Shown here piece by piece: positions 33,988 through 43,699 of a DNA stretch of 64,000 nucleotides. Both the position numbers and the translations under genes were made by a program. The notes beneath the pieces were generated by a model. The model saw nothing but the letters and a program-made list of their open reading frames with translations, had not been told where the DNA came from and ran no database searches. The stretch lies in assembly GCF_020171345.1 (NCBI RefSeq), contig NZ_JAIUZM010000002.1:372001-436000 (forward strand), given 5' to 3'. Origin of the DNA: Microbulbifer agarilyticus (GTDB taxonomy: Bacteria > Pseudomonadota > Gammaproteobacteria > Pseudomonadales > Cellvibrionaceae). Numbering within the stretch: position 1 is the first letter of the stretch; each line of letters opens with the position of its first letter.

Positions 33988-35610
33988 TTAGCGTGGGTAT
34001 AGCGGGGCGAGCTGGCGCCCTTGTTTATTACCTGGATACTGGGCGCCCTGGTTTTCCAGTTGCGTTCCCATTCTTGTCACCATCTCGCGTAATTTTTCTG
34101 GCTGTAATTGCGCTAGATTGTGAGATTCGCTCGGGTCTTCTTTCAGGTTAAACAGCTGGTACTTTGGCGTGTTGTTTTTGCCCTGAGGGTTGTAGTGATA
34201 AATCAGCTTCCAGTCCCCGTGGCGCAGGGCTGTGAAGTAAGAATGCCGGTGCTTGTGCGGGAAGTGCATCAGGAAGCTCTTATTCGTGTTGTCTGCTTCA
34301 ATGCCCGCCAGTTGCGCCTTGAGGTTGCTTCCGTCAATTGGGTGCGCCTCCGGAGAGGTCGTATTGGAAAGCCCCAAAATAGTTGGGTAAAGATCCATCA
34401 CCGTGGTCAGCGAGCGATTGATTGCTCCTGCCAGGACAGGCGTAAGCTGCTGTGCTGGATGCTCAGCGTTTGGCTTTGCCCAGCTGATTACCAGTGGGGC
34501 CCGGATTCCGCCCTCCCAACTTGTGCCTTTTTTTCCCCGTAACGGTGCTGCTGCCGCAATATCGTTGATATGGCCGATTGGCGCATCGGTGCCATTATCA
34601 CCGAGAAAAATAACCAGCGTGTTGTCTGCGACGCCAGATGCCTCCAGCGTTTCGACAATATCGCCGAGGGATTTGTCCACGCCTTCAACCAGTCCGGCAA
34701 ATGCGGTTTCTTTCTCGGTTAATCCCAGGTTTTTATATCGTTCAGTAAATCGGGTATCCGCGTGAAACGGCGCGTGTACGGCATAGTGGGACATATACAG
34801 CAGAAAGGGTGCCGATTCTTCCGCGGCCTGCCGGATTTGTGCCTGCGCCTCACGGGTCAGAGCTTCCGTTAGGAACATGTCTTTATCGTAATACGCTTCC
34901 AGGTGGGGGATTGCGTGGGTGACAGGGGACTGTTGCTCCCGGTACTTGGGATGATTCCCATAGTGGTCTTGCCCGTAATAGCTCTTCGGTCTGCCCCAGG
35001 ATGCCCCGGCAATATTGACGTCGAAGCCGATATTCTCCGGGTTGGCCCCCTCGCTATCGTTGGGCCCAAAGTGGCCTTTGCCGATATGAATGGTCTTGTA
35101 TCCCTGCTGTTGCAGCAGCTTTGGAAAGGTGACCGAAGACGAATCAAGTCCCATCCAGTTCCAGTCTCGCGGCCCAAACTCCCCCGCGTTATTCTCGTCC
35201 GGCTTAATCCAGGTGGTGGTGTGATGGCGGGCTGCGTTTTGCCCGGTCAGTAGAGACGATCGGGTAGGGGAGCATACGCTCTGGGTATAGAAATCGGTAA
35301 AGCGCGTGCCACTGCTGGCGAGTAATTCCAGGTTTGGGGTGTGATAACGCGCGTTAAGTGGATGGCGCTCTGCAAGACCCTGTGCATCTGCCAGAAAGGG
35401 AACCGAGGTATCCATCAACCCCAGATCATCCACCAGAAAGACCACGATGTTGGGGGGCGGCAGTTCAGTGTCAGTCGCCTTGCTACAGCTTGCGGTGAAA
35501 CAAAGTACGCTCAGCAGCAGAGCTGCTTTGGTGGCAGTGTAATAGCGGGAAAAGCGGCGGGAAGGGTAACCGGCACTATTACGTCTACGGTTGTCACCTG
35601 ATGGCAGCAT
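33988..35610 (-). CDS. S1-family sulfatase, arylsulfatase-A-like, first gene of the minus operon
   Basis: The start at 35610 has GAGG at the correct spacing; a longer frame to 35697 would add a poor, basic leader. The protein has 540 residues. Its hydrophobic signal (ALLLSVLCFTASC) may end in a weak lipobox. Metal-binding DD is in FLVDDLGL. The formylglycine motif is CSPTR (Cys113). GKGHFGPND supplies the Lys/His pair and LGDNGTDAP the second metal site. The gene begins an apparent operon running to 19320, with the next gene only 11 bases downstream. An operator-like box lies about 145 bases upstream in a long shared promoter region. Confidence 0.92.
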   Translation of the reverse strand: MLPSGDNRRRNSAGYPSRRFSRYYTATKAALLLSVLCFTASCSKATDTELPPPNIVVFLVDDLGLMDTSVPFLADAQGLAERHPLNARYHTPNLELLASSGTRFTDFYTQSVCSPTRSSLLTGQNAARHHTTTWIKPDENNAGEFGPRDWNWMGLDSSSVTFPKLLQQQGYKTIHIGKGHFGPNDSEGANPENIGFDVNIAGASWGRPKSYYGQDHYGNHPKYREQQSPVTHAIPHLEAYYDKDMFLTEALTREAQAQIRQAAEESAPFLLYMSHYAVHAPFHADTRFTERYKNLGLTEKETAFAGLVEGVDKSLGDIVETLEASGVADNTLVIFLGDNGTDAPIGHINDIAAAAPLRGKKGTSWEGGIRAPLVISWAKPNAEHPAQQLTPVLAGAINRSLTTVMDLYPTILGLSNTTSPEAHPIDGSNLKAQLAGIEADNTNKSFLMHFPHKHRHSYFTALRHGDWKLIYHYNPQGKNNTPKYQLFNLKEDPSESHNLAQLQPEKLREMVTRMGTQLENQGAQYPGNKQGRQLAPLYPR

Positions 35611-35754
35611 CCTCGTTTCCTCTCGCTGTTGTTTTCGACCATGTCCTGATGAGGCGCAGTGGTGGAAACGCTTTTTTATGGTTTTGTCTGCCCGCAATTG
35701 ATCCGCGCTCAGTGCTGATGCGGCTCTGTCTATGGGAATTCCTGGGATAATAAT

Positions 35755-35768
35755 GAAAACGTTGCCAT
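35755..35768. promoter_or_regulatory. LacI-type half operator upstream of the minus operon
   Basis: GAAAACGTTGCCAT keeps AACGTTGCCAT of the recurrent box but not its left half. It lies about 145 bases upstream of the sulfatase start at 35610. Confidence 0.45.
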
Positions 35769-36159
35769 AAGTAAAATTGGTTGCGATCCCAGTTTGGCCA
35801 AAGGGTGGTGTGAGTTGCTGTCAGCGAAATACTCAATTGTCGTTCGGCAACTTGTCGGTTTTGTATGTTTTGCGAACAACCAATCGGCTTGAGAGCATGG
35901 TAATTGGATGGTTGGCCGGCTCGAGGGTTTGGAAATATTTGATTGTCGATTACTGCTTGGAGTCTTTCTTGGGCAGTTGTTTTGCGAATGGGCGGTTGGT
36001 GTGAAGGTGAGTCCTACTTGAGTGAAGCATTTTTAGGAAATATTTCTATTTCTGTAAATATATGAATTTTAAGGTTTTTTCGTTGATTGGAAGCTTGAGG
36101 TGGTCGTCCACTATATGTGGGAGTCGCTCACTGGCTCCTGACCTACGGTGCATGTTTTA

Positions 36160-36189
36160 AGTGTCATGAAGGTGTGATGGTATGACACT
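36160..36189. promoter_or_regulatory. Inverted repeat AGTGTCAT-N14-ATGACACT
   Basis: Perfect 8-base arms are separated by 14 bases, about 110 bases upstream of the tandem LacI-type boxes and 200 upstream of the receptor start. The spacing would suit a dimeric activator or a long hairpin; no known factor was recognised. Confidence 0.4.
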
Positions 36190-36270
36190 GTATGGGGTGT
36201 TTTCCCGCCAATTGACGGGTATTTGTGAGCGGTGAACGCATGTTGCGGGTTGCTACACCGAAAACCTAGT

Positions 36271-36282
36271 GGTAACGTTGCC
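36271..36282. promoter_or_regulatory. LacI-type operator box 1 upstream of the TonB receptor
   Basis: GGTAACGTTGCC, flanked as TGGTAACGTTGCCATA. It is one of two exact tandem copies, with centres 24 bases apart, and lies about 107 bases upstream of the receptor start codon. Confidence 0.7.
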
Positions 36283-36294
36283 ATAGATTGAGAA

Positions 36295-36306
36295 GGTAAC
36301 GTTGCC
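36295..36306. promoter_or_regulatory. LacI-type operator box 2 upstream of the TonB receptor
   Basis: A second exact GGTAACGTTGCC, followed by ACA, 83 bases upstream of the start codon at 36389. The tandem arrangement suggests cooperative repressor binding over this promoter. Confidence 0.7.
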
Positions 36307-36388
36307 ACAATTTGGGATGTGGCAGGCTCTGTACGCAGGGTTTCTCGGTCGGATGAGAGAGTCTTCAAAACCGTCTTAGGGGATAAAA

Positions 36389-39253
36389 ATGAAAAAAACG
36401 AAATTGAGCTTAGCGGTACTTGCGGCATTGACGATGCAGGCGCCAGGCTATGTTCTGGCTCAAGATGCTGAGTCGCAGGCGAGCGAACTAAAAACAACCA
36501 AAGTTAAGAGCGAAGCTGCGCAAGCTGAGAGCATGGAAGAGCTGACTGTTACTGGCGGTATGCGCGCCAGTGAGGTCGAAGCTATTAACATGAAGCGCAA
36601 CGCCAACGTTGTTGCGGAAGCCTTGGCGGCGGAGGATATTGGTGCGCTGCCTGATCAGAGTATTGCGGAATCTCTGGAGCGCCTGACCGGTGTGACCGGT
36701 AACCAGGACAACGGCCGCAGCAACACCATTTCTGTGCGTGGTATGGGCGGGCAGTACACCCTGACCACTCTGAATGATCGTGAAATTGTCGGTTCCTTCG
36801 GTTCTCGCTCCGTAAACCTCAGCCTGTATCCGTCTGGCGCAATTCGTCGTGCTCAGGTCTACAAGACAGCGACTTCCGACATGCTGGAAGGTGGTATCGG
36901 CGGTACCGTCAATATGGAAACCTTCAAGCCGCTGGAGTCTGATCGCGACGTGCGCTCTTTCTCTGTGGCGGGTAACAGCAATGAGCTGTACCAAGACCTT
37001 ACTTTTGGCCCGAAATACGGCACTAACATTCAAGGTCTTTTCAGTCAGCGTATTACCGACGATTTTGCGGTGTCTGTCGGCGCATCTGTGAAAGACGATG
37101 TGCGCCACATTGAGGGAGTGAAGGCTGGCAATCTTTTGACCGGTTTGGGTTGGACGACCGACTGGAACGGCGACGGCCTTGCTACCGAAATTTCACCGCC
37201 TGCCGCAGTGCTTACTTCCAAGAAATTCAACGATGATCAGAATGCGGTATTCGCTGCGGCCCAGTGGCAAGTGAATGAAGACCTGTTGATCAGCGCTGAT
37301 TTCTTGAGCGCTAACTACGATTACGAAATGGATATGGCGGTAATGAGCTTCTGGGGTTTGTCCAGTGGCGATCCGCTAGGCGATCCGGCGCTGGCTGATA
37401 TCAACGAAAAAAATTACGTAATGAGCGGCCTGGCGAGTGTAAATAGCATTGGTAAATGGGATGCCAATGTACTCAACGAAGATGAAACCGAAGCCTTTGG
37501 CTTTAATTTTGATTATCAGCTCACCGACAGTATCCGTGCAGAGCTGGACCTTTCCCGTTCAACCGCCGATCGCCTGTATCAGTATCGTACCGTTAGCGGT
37601 AAGTTCGGTGAGGGTATGAATCATTTCCTCGCGTTTGATATGCATGGCGGTGAATTTGGGCTGGATTATCTGGGTAGTGAAGACGCCGCAACGGCTTCTG
37701 CACACAATCCCGACACTTATACCCTGGATGAGTCTCAGCTGACTAATGTGCTGAATGATGACAGTCTGTGGAATTTCAGTGGCGTAAACTGGAGCCAGAA
37801 TACTACCGAGAGCCAGCTGGATGCAGTCAAGCTGGATCTGACGTTTGACGTTGCCTTGGGTCCGCTGCAGGAAATCAAAACCGGTTTCCGTCGCTCCAAT
37901 ATGACCAAGGATTTCAGTAACGACCCGGAAACTTTTGATGCATCTGTATTCGAAGGCATTAACTTTGCCGGTCTGAATACTTCCGTATCGAATAATCCCT
38001 ACCAGAAGTTGGATGTAAATGGCTTTGACGAATTTGCCTATTTTAACGCTGGGCAGATTTTGAGCTTGTACGGTGATGTTCTACCGGAACGCACCGAAGA
38101 TGCCGAGGGCCTGTTGGAGTCTGGTTCTATCGAAGAAGACACAACTGCATTTTACGTGCAGGCGAACTTCTACGGTGAGTGGTACGACGGCTTCCTGGGT
38201 GCCCGTTACTATAAAACGGAGCTCGAGGCGACCGGTTATGAAGCGGATTACGAATTCAATGTTAATGCGAAAAATGGAAAGATCAGCATGAAGCCTACGG
38301 GCGAGGTCATGCCTTCTCTCGCAACCAATGAATATTCTGGTGTGTTGCCTACCCTCAATGTGAATCTACGGCTGATCGAAGATACTGTGATTCGTGTAGG
38401 TGCGGGTAAAGCGATGATTCGCCCCGATAGTAATGAGATCAACCCATATCTGGTTACCAACAATAAAACGGAATGGGATGTTCAGCTTAACCAGCTTTCC
38501 GAACGAACTCTAGGCCGTGCTGGTAACCCGTATCTGACTGCCATTGAGTCTACGCAGGGGGATGTCTCTTTTGAGTGGTATCCAAACCGTCGTGACTACT
38601 ATGCGCTTGCTGTGTTCTACAAAGATCTGGATGGTCTGTACGAGCAGGGCGCCGAATATCTTCCAATCGAGCTGGACGGCGTTGAAGGTGAACAGCTTTA
38701 CCTGCCAGTAACCTCTGAGGTAATGGCCGATGGTGGTGTTGTGAAAGGTTGGGAGTTCTCCTTCCGCCAGAGCCTGGGTCGCTTCTCACCTTACCTGAGA
38801 GGCTTTGCCTTGAACGGTAACTACATGGACTTTGATCACGGTGCGCAACAGGACTACAACCCGCGCTATAGTGGTCAAGCTCCTGAAGATCGTCCAACTG
38901 AGCTTTACTACTCGCCGGTAGGCTGGATCAACAGCACCTATAACCTGGCGCTGACCTACGACCACGGTCAGAAGTTCTCTACCCGTGTGAACCTGACCCA
39001 ACAGGACTATATGGCAACCCGAGACGGTCAGGACTACACCCTGCGCTGGCCGAGCAAAAATCTGAGTGTCTCTGCTAACTACAAAGTGCTCGACAATGTG
39101 ACCGTGTTTGCCCAGGCAGCGAACCTGCTGGATGAGGCGACTACGAAAGGTAACTTGAAGAGCGATAAAGTTGGCGAAGCACACCCGGATTATATCTGGG
39201 AGTCTACCCACCGCGGTGTTAGCTGGTACGCCGGCGTACGCGCGCGCTTCTAA
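36389..39253 (+). CDS. TonB-dependent receptor of the proteobacterial carbohydrate class
   Basis: This outer-membrane importer of 954 residues probably takes up the oligosaccharides of this locus. The signal peptide ends at VLA. A TonB-box-like ELTVTGGMRAS segment precedes the plug, which carries marks of the TIGR01782 class: VVAEALAAEDIGALPDQSIAESLER-TGV, SVRGMG, and IGGTVNM. The barrel ends GVRARF with a terminal Phe. The ribosome-binding site AGGGGA is well placed. It is preceded by two exact LacI-type boxes, so it is likely the main regulated uptake step. Unlike Bacteroidetes loci there is no SusD partner. A hairpin follows the stop. Confidence 0.94.
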   Translation: MKKTKLSLAVLAALTMQAPGYVLAQDAESQASELKTTKVKSEAAQAESMEELTVTGGMRASEVEAINMKRNANVVAEALAAEDIGALPDQSIAESLERLTGVTGNQDNGRSNTISVRGMGGQYTLTTLNDREIVGSFGSRSVNLSLYPSGAIRRAQVYKTATSDMLEGGIGGTVNMETFKPLESDRDVRSFSVAGNSNELYQDLTFGPKYGTNIQGLFSQRITDDFAVSVGASVKDDVRHIEGVKAGNLLTGLGWTTDWNGDGLATEISPPAAVLTSKKFNDDQNAVFAAAQWQVNEDLLISADFLSANYDYEMDMAVMSFWGLSSGDPLGDPALADINEKNYVMSGLASVNSIGKWDANVLNEDETEAFGFNFDYQLTDSIRAELDLSRSTADRLYQYRTVSGKFGEGMNHFLAFDMHGGEFGLDYLGSEDAATASAHNPDTYTLDESQLTNVLNDDSLWNFSGVNWSQNTTESQLDAVKLDLTFDVALGPLQEIKTGFRRSNMTKDFSNDPETFDASVFEGINFAGLNTSVSNNPYQKLDVNGFDEFAYFNAGQILSLYGDVLPERTEDAEGLLESGSIEEDTTAFYVQANFYGEWYDGFLGARYYKTELEATGYEADYEFNVNAKNGKISMKPTGEVMPSLATNEYSGVLPTLNVNLRLIEDTVIRVGAGKAMIRPDSNEINPYLVTNNKTEWDVQLNQLSERTLGRAGNPYLTAIESTQGDVSFEWYPNRRDYYALAVFYKDLDGLYEQGAEYLPIELDGVEGEQLYLPVTSEVMADGGVVKGWEFSFRQSLGRFSPYLRGFALNGNYMDFDHGAQQDYNPRYSGQAPEDRPTELYYSPVGWINSTYNLALTYDHGQKFSTRVNLTQQDYMATRDGQDYTLRWPSKNLSVSANYKVLDNVTVFAQAANLLDEATTKGNLKSDKVGEAHPDYIWESTHRGVSWYAGVRARF

Positions 39254-39265
39254 ACCGCAGCGGCT

Positions 39266-39289
39266 TGCGCTGCTCTCTGCAAAGAGCAG
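39266..39289 (+). terminator. Hairpin after the TonB receptor gene
   Basis: A perfect 9-bp stem pairs CGCTGCTCT with AGAGCAGCG across a 6-base loop, 12 bases after the stop. No T-run follows, so partial termination is likely; it would leave more receptor than downstream mRNA. Confidence 0.65.
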
Positions 39290-39432
39290 CGTAATTCGTA
39301 CACCATCGGCAGGTGGTTCTGCCTTAGCAATAGGTTGCAGAATCGCTTGCCCGATGGTTGTGCGGCACATAATAGAAATGAATCCGGTGTGAATTGCTTG
39401 CAGGTTTACAACTGAAGCCATTATTTGCTTCT

Positions 39433-39438
39433 TATAAT
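39433..39438 (+). promoter_or_regulatory. Possible -10 hexamer TATAAT ahead of the GH2 gene
   Basis: A perfect TATAAT lies about 104 bases upstream of the GH2 start at 39542, after the receptor hairpin. The best -35-like match (TTTACA at 39405) is 22 bases away, too far for a standard promoter. No other feature is seen in the 288-base gap. Confidence 0.35.
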
Positions 39439-39541
39439 CCGGTCTTCCTGCGCCAATTCTGAATTCCCTAATATTCATAAAGTATTCAGCCTGAACAGAC
39501 TGTACTGTATTTGTTCGGGCGGGATGCGTTCGAGCGAAAAA

Positions 39542-42019
39542 ATGAAAAAATTCTGCGCAAAGCTTCTCGTTGTATTCCTGACCTTTACGACCCTTTCTGC
39601 ATGCTCATCGGATCGGCCTGCGCACGGCGAAGCTGAAGCTCGAACGCGCGTCAATTTTGACTTCAACTGGAAGTTTTTCCTTGGCGATGCCCCAACTGCA
39701 AAAAACGCGGTGTTTGATGACGCCCAGTGGCGCTCGCTGAATGTGCCCCACGACTGGAGTATCGAAGGGGAATACGACAAAAATAATCCGGCGGGTATTG
39801 CCGGTGGCTTTCTGCCTACAGGTACTGGCTGGTACCGCAAGCACTTCGATTGGCAGGAGGCATGGCAGGGCAAGCGCGTATATATCGAATTTGATGGCGT
39901 TTATATGAATAGCGAGGTTTGGGTAAATGGCCACTACCTCGGTAAACGCCCGTATGGCTATGTCAGCTTTCAATATGACCTCACGGATTATCTGACCCCG
40001 CAAAACAATGTGATTGCGGTGCGTGTCGATAACGCCAATGCGCCCAGCGGCCGCTGGTATACGGGCTCGGGTATTTATCGCCATGTCTGGCTAACCACAG
40101 TGAATCAGCAGCATGTTCCGTATAGCGGCGTATTTGTTCGCGGCGAAAATGTCACTCGTGAAAAGGCCGACGTGCGTGTGACCACGGAAGTTGTGAATCA
40201 CGATCAAGCAGACAAAACTCTGACATTGCTGAGTGAGCTGGTAGCGCCGAACGGTGAAGTATCAGCTAAGTCTCGCCGGGAGATAGAGATTGCGGCAGGC
40301 TCGACCTACGCCGCTGAACAGGCGTTTGAACTGTTGACCCCTGAATTGTGGTCGGTAGATGCTCCGCACCTTTACCAGCTGAAGACGACTGTTTCCGATG
40401 GCGGTCAGGTCGTGGACCGCCTGGTAACGAGTACTGGCTTTCGCTCTGTAGATATATCAGTAGACAGGGGTTTTGTGCTGAACGGCGAGCCGATTGTGTT
40501 GCAGGGCATCAGTATGCACCACGACGGTGGCCCGGTTGGCGCCGCAGTTCCCGATGATGTGCTGCGCAAGCGCCTGATTCAGCTAAAAGAAATGGGCGTT
40601 AATGCAATCCGCACAACGCACAATCCGTTCGCGCCCGAGTTTTACCAGATGGCCAATGAAATGGGCTTCCTGCTGATGAACGAAGCCTTTGATGGCTGGT
40701 GGGATGCGAAGGCTAAATACGACTACGGACTCTATTTTGATGAGTGGTGGCAGCGCGATCTCACTGACTTTATGCGTCGTGATCGCAATCACCCCAGCGT
40801 GGTGATGTGGAGTGTTGGTAATGAAGTTCCGAATTATACGCCGGAGCAACAAAAGCAGTTGGTAGCGTTTGCCAGCTCTATTGATGATTCCCGTCCAATT
40901 ACACAGGGCCGCGGCTACGCCGGCGGCCATCTGACCATTGCCGGTTTTAACGGGCATGGTGAATTCAAAGGTGCGATCGAGAAGTTCCACGAAGAGTATC
41001 CCGATACGCCGGTGATTGGCACCGAGATGACGCACACGATTCATACTCGCGGTGTATACCGCAGCAAGACCAGCTATCGCGTGCGGGATTTTCCTGCTCC
41101 CTGGGAGGTGAATTCCAAAGAGGGGCCAGCGAAAAAATGGCAGCGGATCAAGAATAAAGTTTACAAGATCCCTAACTTGACCGAAGAAGAAGTCTTCCCT
41201 TCGATCGATGGCGCATACGGCTCTTCCTACGATAACTCCGTGGTGCGTATGCCGATCCGTGATGAGATCCGGTTGGCTCGGGACCTGCCGTACCTGCTGG
41301 GTACTTTCCGCTGGACTGCATTCGATTACCTCGGGGAATCGTTTGGGTGGCCTGCGCGCACAGCGAACTTTGGTGTGATTGACCTGGCCGGTTTCCCCAA
41401 GGGGCCTTATTACCTGTACCAGAGCCAGTGGAGCAGCGAGCCCATGGTGCATCTGGATCCGCACTGGACACATCCGGGTAAAGAAGGGGTGGAAATTCCA
41501 GTAGTAGTGTATACCAACCAGCCGTCCGCGGAAGTGTTCCTGAATGGGGAATCGCTGGGTGAAAAGGCGATGGGCGATGCGATGCAGTTGGTATGGCTGG
41601 TGCCGTATGAGGCGGGTGAACTGACGGTGGTGGCTAAGAACGGCAGTGAGGAAGTTGTCCGCAAATCGGTACGCTCTGCCGGTGCCCCAGCGTCGGTGGC
41701 GATATCCATAGATCGTACCGAGATTACGGCGAACCAGACGGATGTTGTGCATGTGGAACTGGACGTGGTGGACGACCAGGGGAATATGGTTCCCAGCGCG
41801 AGTAACCGTCTGAACATTGCTGTCGAGGGCGCCGCCCGACTGATTGGTGTGGAGAATGGCGATATCCTCGACCTTGAGCCGCACAAGGTGCCTACCCGAA
41901 AGGCGTTTATGGGCAAAGCATTGGCGTTATTACAGGCTACGGATCAGTCTGGCCCGATCACTGTCACCGTGAGCGGCGATGGTCTTGAGCCCCGTAGCAT
42001 TTCGCTCAATTCAATTTAA
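39542..42019 (+). CDS. GH2 glycosidase with DUF4982-type tail, lipoprotein
   Basis: This is a retaining beta-glycosidase, probably a beta-galactosidase. The start is placed at ATG 39542 because MKKFCAKLL then leads straight into a lipoprotein signal (lipobox LSAC, Cys21); upstream in-frame starts would bury it. The protein has 825 residues: jelly-roll sugar-binding domain, Ig-like domain, and barrel with acid/base E428 in WSVGNEV and nucleophile E495 in GTEMTH. DUF4982 and Ig-like domains with LNGESLGEKAMG and APASVAISIDRTEI end the protein. It is a paralogue of the GH2 at 51501, with the same domain order. A sulfatase follows after 19 bases. Confidence 0.92.
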   Translation: MKKFCAKLLVVFLTFTTLSACSSDRPAHGEAEARTRVNFDFNWKFFLGDAPTAKNAVFDDAQWRSLNVPHDWSIEGEYDKNNPAGIAGGFLPTGTGWYRKHFDWQEAWQGKRVYIEFDGVYMNSEVWVNGHYLGKRPYGYVSFQYDLTDYLTPQNNVIAVRVDNANAPSGRWYTGSGIYRHVWLTTVNQQHVPYSGVFVRGENVTREKADVRVTTEVVNHDQADKTLTLLSELVAPNGEVSAKSRREIEIAAGSTYAAEQAFELLTPELWSVDAPHLYQLKTTVSDGGQVVDRLVTSTGFRSVDISVDRGFVLNGEPIVLQGISMHHDGGPVGAAVPDDVLRKRLIQLKEMGVNAIRTTHNPFAPEFYQMANEMGFLLMNEAFDGWWDAKAKYDYGLYFDEWWQRDLTDFMRRDRNHPSVVMWSVGNEVPNYTPEQQKQLVAFASSIDDSRPITQGRGYAGGHLTIAGFNGHGEFKGAIEKFHEEYPDTPVIGTEMTHTIHTRGVYRSKTSYRVRDFPAPWEVNSKEGPAKKWQRIKNKVYKIPNLTEEEVFPSIDGAYGSSYDNSVVRMPIRDEIRLARDLPYLLGTFRWTAFDYLGESFGWPARTANFGVIDLAGFPKGPYYLYQSQWSSEPMVHLDPHWTHPGKEGVEIPVVVYTNQPSAEVFLNGESLGEKAMGDAMQLVWLVPYEAGELTVVAKNGSEEVVRKSVRSAGAPASVAISIDRTEITANQTDVVHVELDVVDDQGNMVPSASNRLNIAVEGAARLIGVENGDILDLEPHKVPTRKAFMGKALALLQATDQSGPITVTVSGDGLEPRSISLNSI

Positions 42020-42038
42020 AAAAAGCGAGGGAATCACA

Positions 42039-43598
42039 TTGGCAAAAGTCATCGTTAATGGCGTTCTTTGTATCGCTTCTGTATTGGCTGCGAGCCTCTT
42101 GTTACCGGGTTACGGGGAGCTTGGCGCGCATGCGGCAAATGCCAGCGAAGATCGCCCGCCAAATGTGATTTATATCCTGGCGGACGACCTGGGCTATGGC
42201 GACTTGGGTGCCTTCGGCCAACAACATATTGAGACGCCTAGCCTGGATAAAATGGCGGAAGAGGGTATGCGCTTGACCCAGCATTATGCGGGGAGCACGG
42301 TATGCGCTCCTTCTCGGGCGTCGCTCGTCACCGGTAAACAGCCGGGTGTGGTGCAAATTCGCGGTAACTATGAATTAGGCACCTTCCTTGATGAAGAAGA
42401 GTACGGCCAAATGCCGCTGCGCCCCGGGACCGAAACCATCGGCACCATGATGCAAGATGCCGGCTATAAAACCGCATTGATTGGCAAGTGGGGGCTGGGT
42501 GGCCCGGAGTCTTATGGCACGCCCAACAAGCAGGGTTTTGACTATTTCTTCGGTTACCTGGACCAAAAGCAGGCGCACAATCACTACCCAACACACCTGT
42601 GGTTGAACGAAGAGCGCTTTCCGCTGGATAACACCTATCTGGATACGCACCAAAAGCTGCCGGAGGACGCGAACCCGAATGACCCGGCCAGCTACCTTCC
42701 TTATAAGCGTGAGGATTTTGCCCAGCAGCGTTTGGCGGACGACGCCTTGCGCTACATAACTGAACACAAAGACGATCCGTTTTTCCTGTTTTTGTCCTTT
42801 GCCACTCCGCATGCGTCATTGCAGGCGCCGGATGCCGACATTGCCGCGTATGCTGAGTCTGGCTTTGTAGAAACACCGAACTTAGGTGGCGGCCAGGACT
42901 ATATGCCGGTGCAAAACCCCAAAGCGGTTCGCGCCGCAATGATTTCACACCTGGATCGTAGTATTGGCGATGTACTTGCTAAACTCGAAGAGTTACAGCT
43001 CGACGAAAATACCTTGGTTATTTTCAGTAGTGACAATGGGCCCTCGTGGGAGGGCGGTGCGGACCTGGCATTCTTTGATGCAAACGGCCCATTCCGTGGT
43101 TACAAGCGCGACCTGTATGAGGGTGGTATCCGTATGCCGACCATCGCCTGGTGGCCAGAAAAGATCCATCCCGGTTCGAACTCCGACCACATGTCGGCAT
43201 TTTGGGACTTGATGCCCACTCTGGCGGAGGTTGCTGGCGTCGATAGCCCAGAGACGACAGATGGTATTTCCTTCTTGCCTACACTGCTGGGGGAGACGGG
43301 GCAGAAGTTACATTCGCATTTGTATTGGGAATTTCACAATAACAATGGCAATCACGCGCAGGCTATCCGCCTGGATGATGCGGCCGGTCAGTGGAAGGCC
43401 GTGCGTTTGTATAACGAGGGTCAACGAGAGAACCCTCCGGTTGAACTCTACAACCTGAAAGTCGATCTCGCAGAGCAGCACAATGTTGCGGGTGCGCATC
43501 CGGAGCGAGTGGCTCAGATTCTGGCGTTGATGAAAAGCTCGCGCACCAGAGCGGATATCGACAGCTGGAATTTTGATTACTGGCCTCAATCGGATTGA
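42039..43598 (+). CDS. S1-family sulfatase, arylsulfatase-A-like (TTG start)
   Basis: This exported sulfatase is placed at TTG 42039, which has GCGAGGGA seven bases ahead and gives a good signal peptide. The in-frame ATG at 41979 lies inside the GH2 gene and would add an unlikely leader. The protein has 519 residues, with DD in ILADDLGYGDLG, formylglycine motif CAPSR (Cys89), IGKWGLGGP, and SDNGPSWEGG as second metal site. The closest relative in the window is the sulfatase at 49973: both share QHYAGS-VC-PSRASL, GFDYF-G and SDH-SAFWD-MPT. It is followed by a clear terminator, so it ends a GH2-sulfatase unit. Confidence 0.92.
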   Translation: MAKVIVNGVLCIASVLAASLLLPGYGELGAHAANASEDRPPNVIYILADDLGYGDLGAFGQQHIETPSLDKMAEEGMRLTQHYAGSTVCAPSRASLVTGKQPGVVQIRGNYELGTFLDEEEYGQMPLRPGTETIGTMMQDAGYKTALIGKWGLGGPESYGTPNKQGFDYFFGYLDQKQAHNHYPTHLWLNEERFPLDNTYLDTHQKLPEDANPNDPASYLPYKREDFAQQRLADDALRYITEHKDDPFFLFLSFATPHASLQAPDADIAAYAESGFVETPNLGGGQDYMPVQNPKAVRAAMISHLDRSIGDVLAKLEELQLDENTLVIFSSDNGPSWEGGADLAFFDANGPFRGYKRDLYEGGIRMPTIAWWPEKIHPGSNSDHMSAFWDLMPTLAEVAGVDSPETTDGISFLPTLLGETGQKLHSHLYWEFHNNNGNHAQAIRLDDAAGQWKAVRLYNEGQRENPPVELYNLKVDLAEQHNVAGAHPERVAQILALMKSSRTRADIDSWNFDYWPQSD

Positions 43599-43608
43599 GG
43601 CGCAATAG

Positions 43609-43637
43609 AAAGGGCAGAGTGATCTGCTCTTTTTTTG
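43609..43637 (+). terminator. Rho-independent terminator after the sulfatase
   Basis: AAAGGGCAG pairs with CTGCTCTTT (one G-T pair) across a 6-base loop, running into seven or more T residues. It lies 11 bases after the sulfatase stop and inside a longer open frame that could begin at 43595, which argues that the next gene really starts at 43700. Confidence 0.85.
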
Positions 43638-43699
43638 TCTTGTCGCTGGCTAGTGTTTTGGGACCGGCATTCACCAAAGAATCAGGAAATAGCAAAATC

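Larger units (their letters stand above)
35769..36388. promoter_or_regulatory. Long divergent control region between the minus operon and the TonB receptor gene
   Basis: With the box at 35755, the gap from 35611 to 36388 is 778 bases and no gene is supported in it; open frames there are short and lack family marks. It contains an A+T-rich stretch near 36010-36110, an inverted repeat at 36160-36189, tandem LacI-type boxes at 36271 and 36295, and the AGGGGA ribosome-binding site of the receptor. It must hold divergent promoters for the two largest operons of the locus. Confidence 0.6.

Noticed and set aside
35594..35836. Minus-strand 80-residue frame in the divergent control region
   Set aside because: It overlaps the sulfatase start and contains the LacI-type half box; there is no family mark.
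40583..41884. Minus-strand open frame of 433 residues
   Set aside because: It is antisense to the GH2 gene at 39542 and has no recognisable domain.
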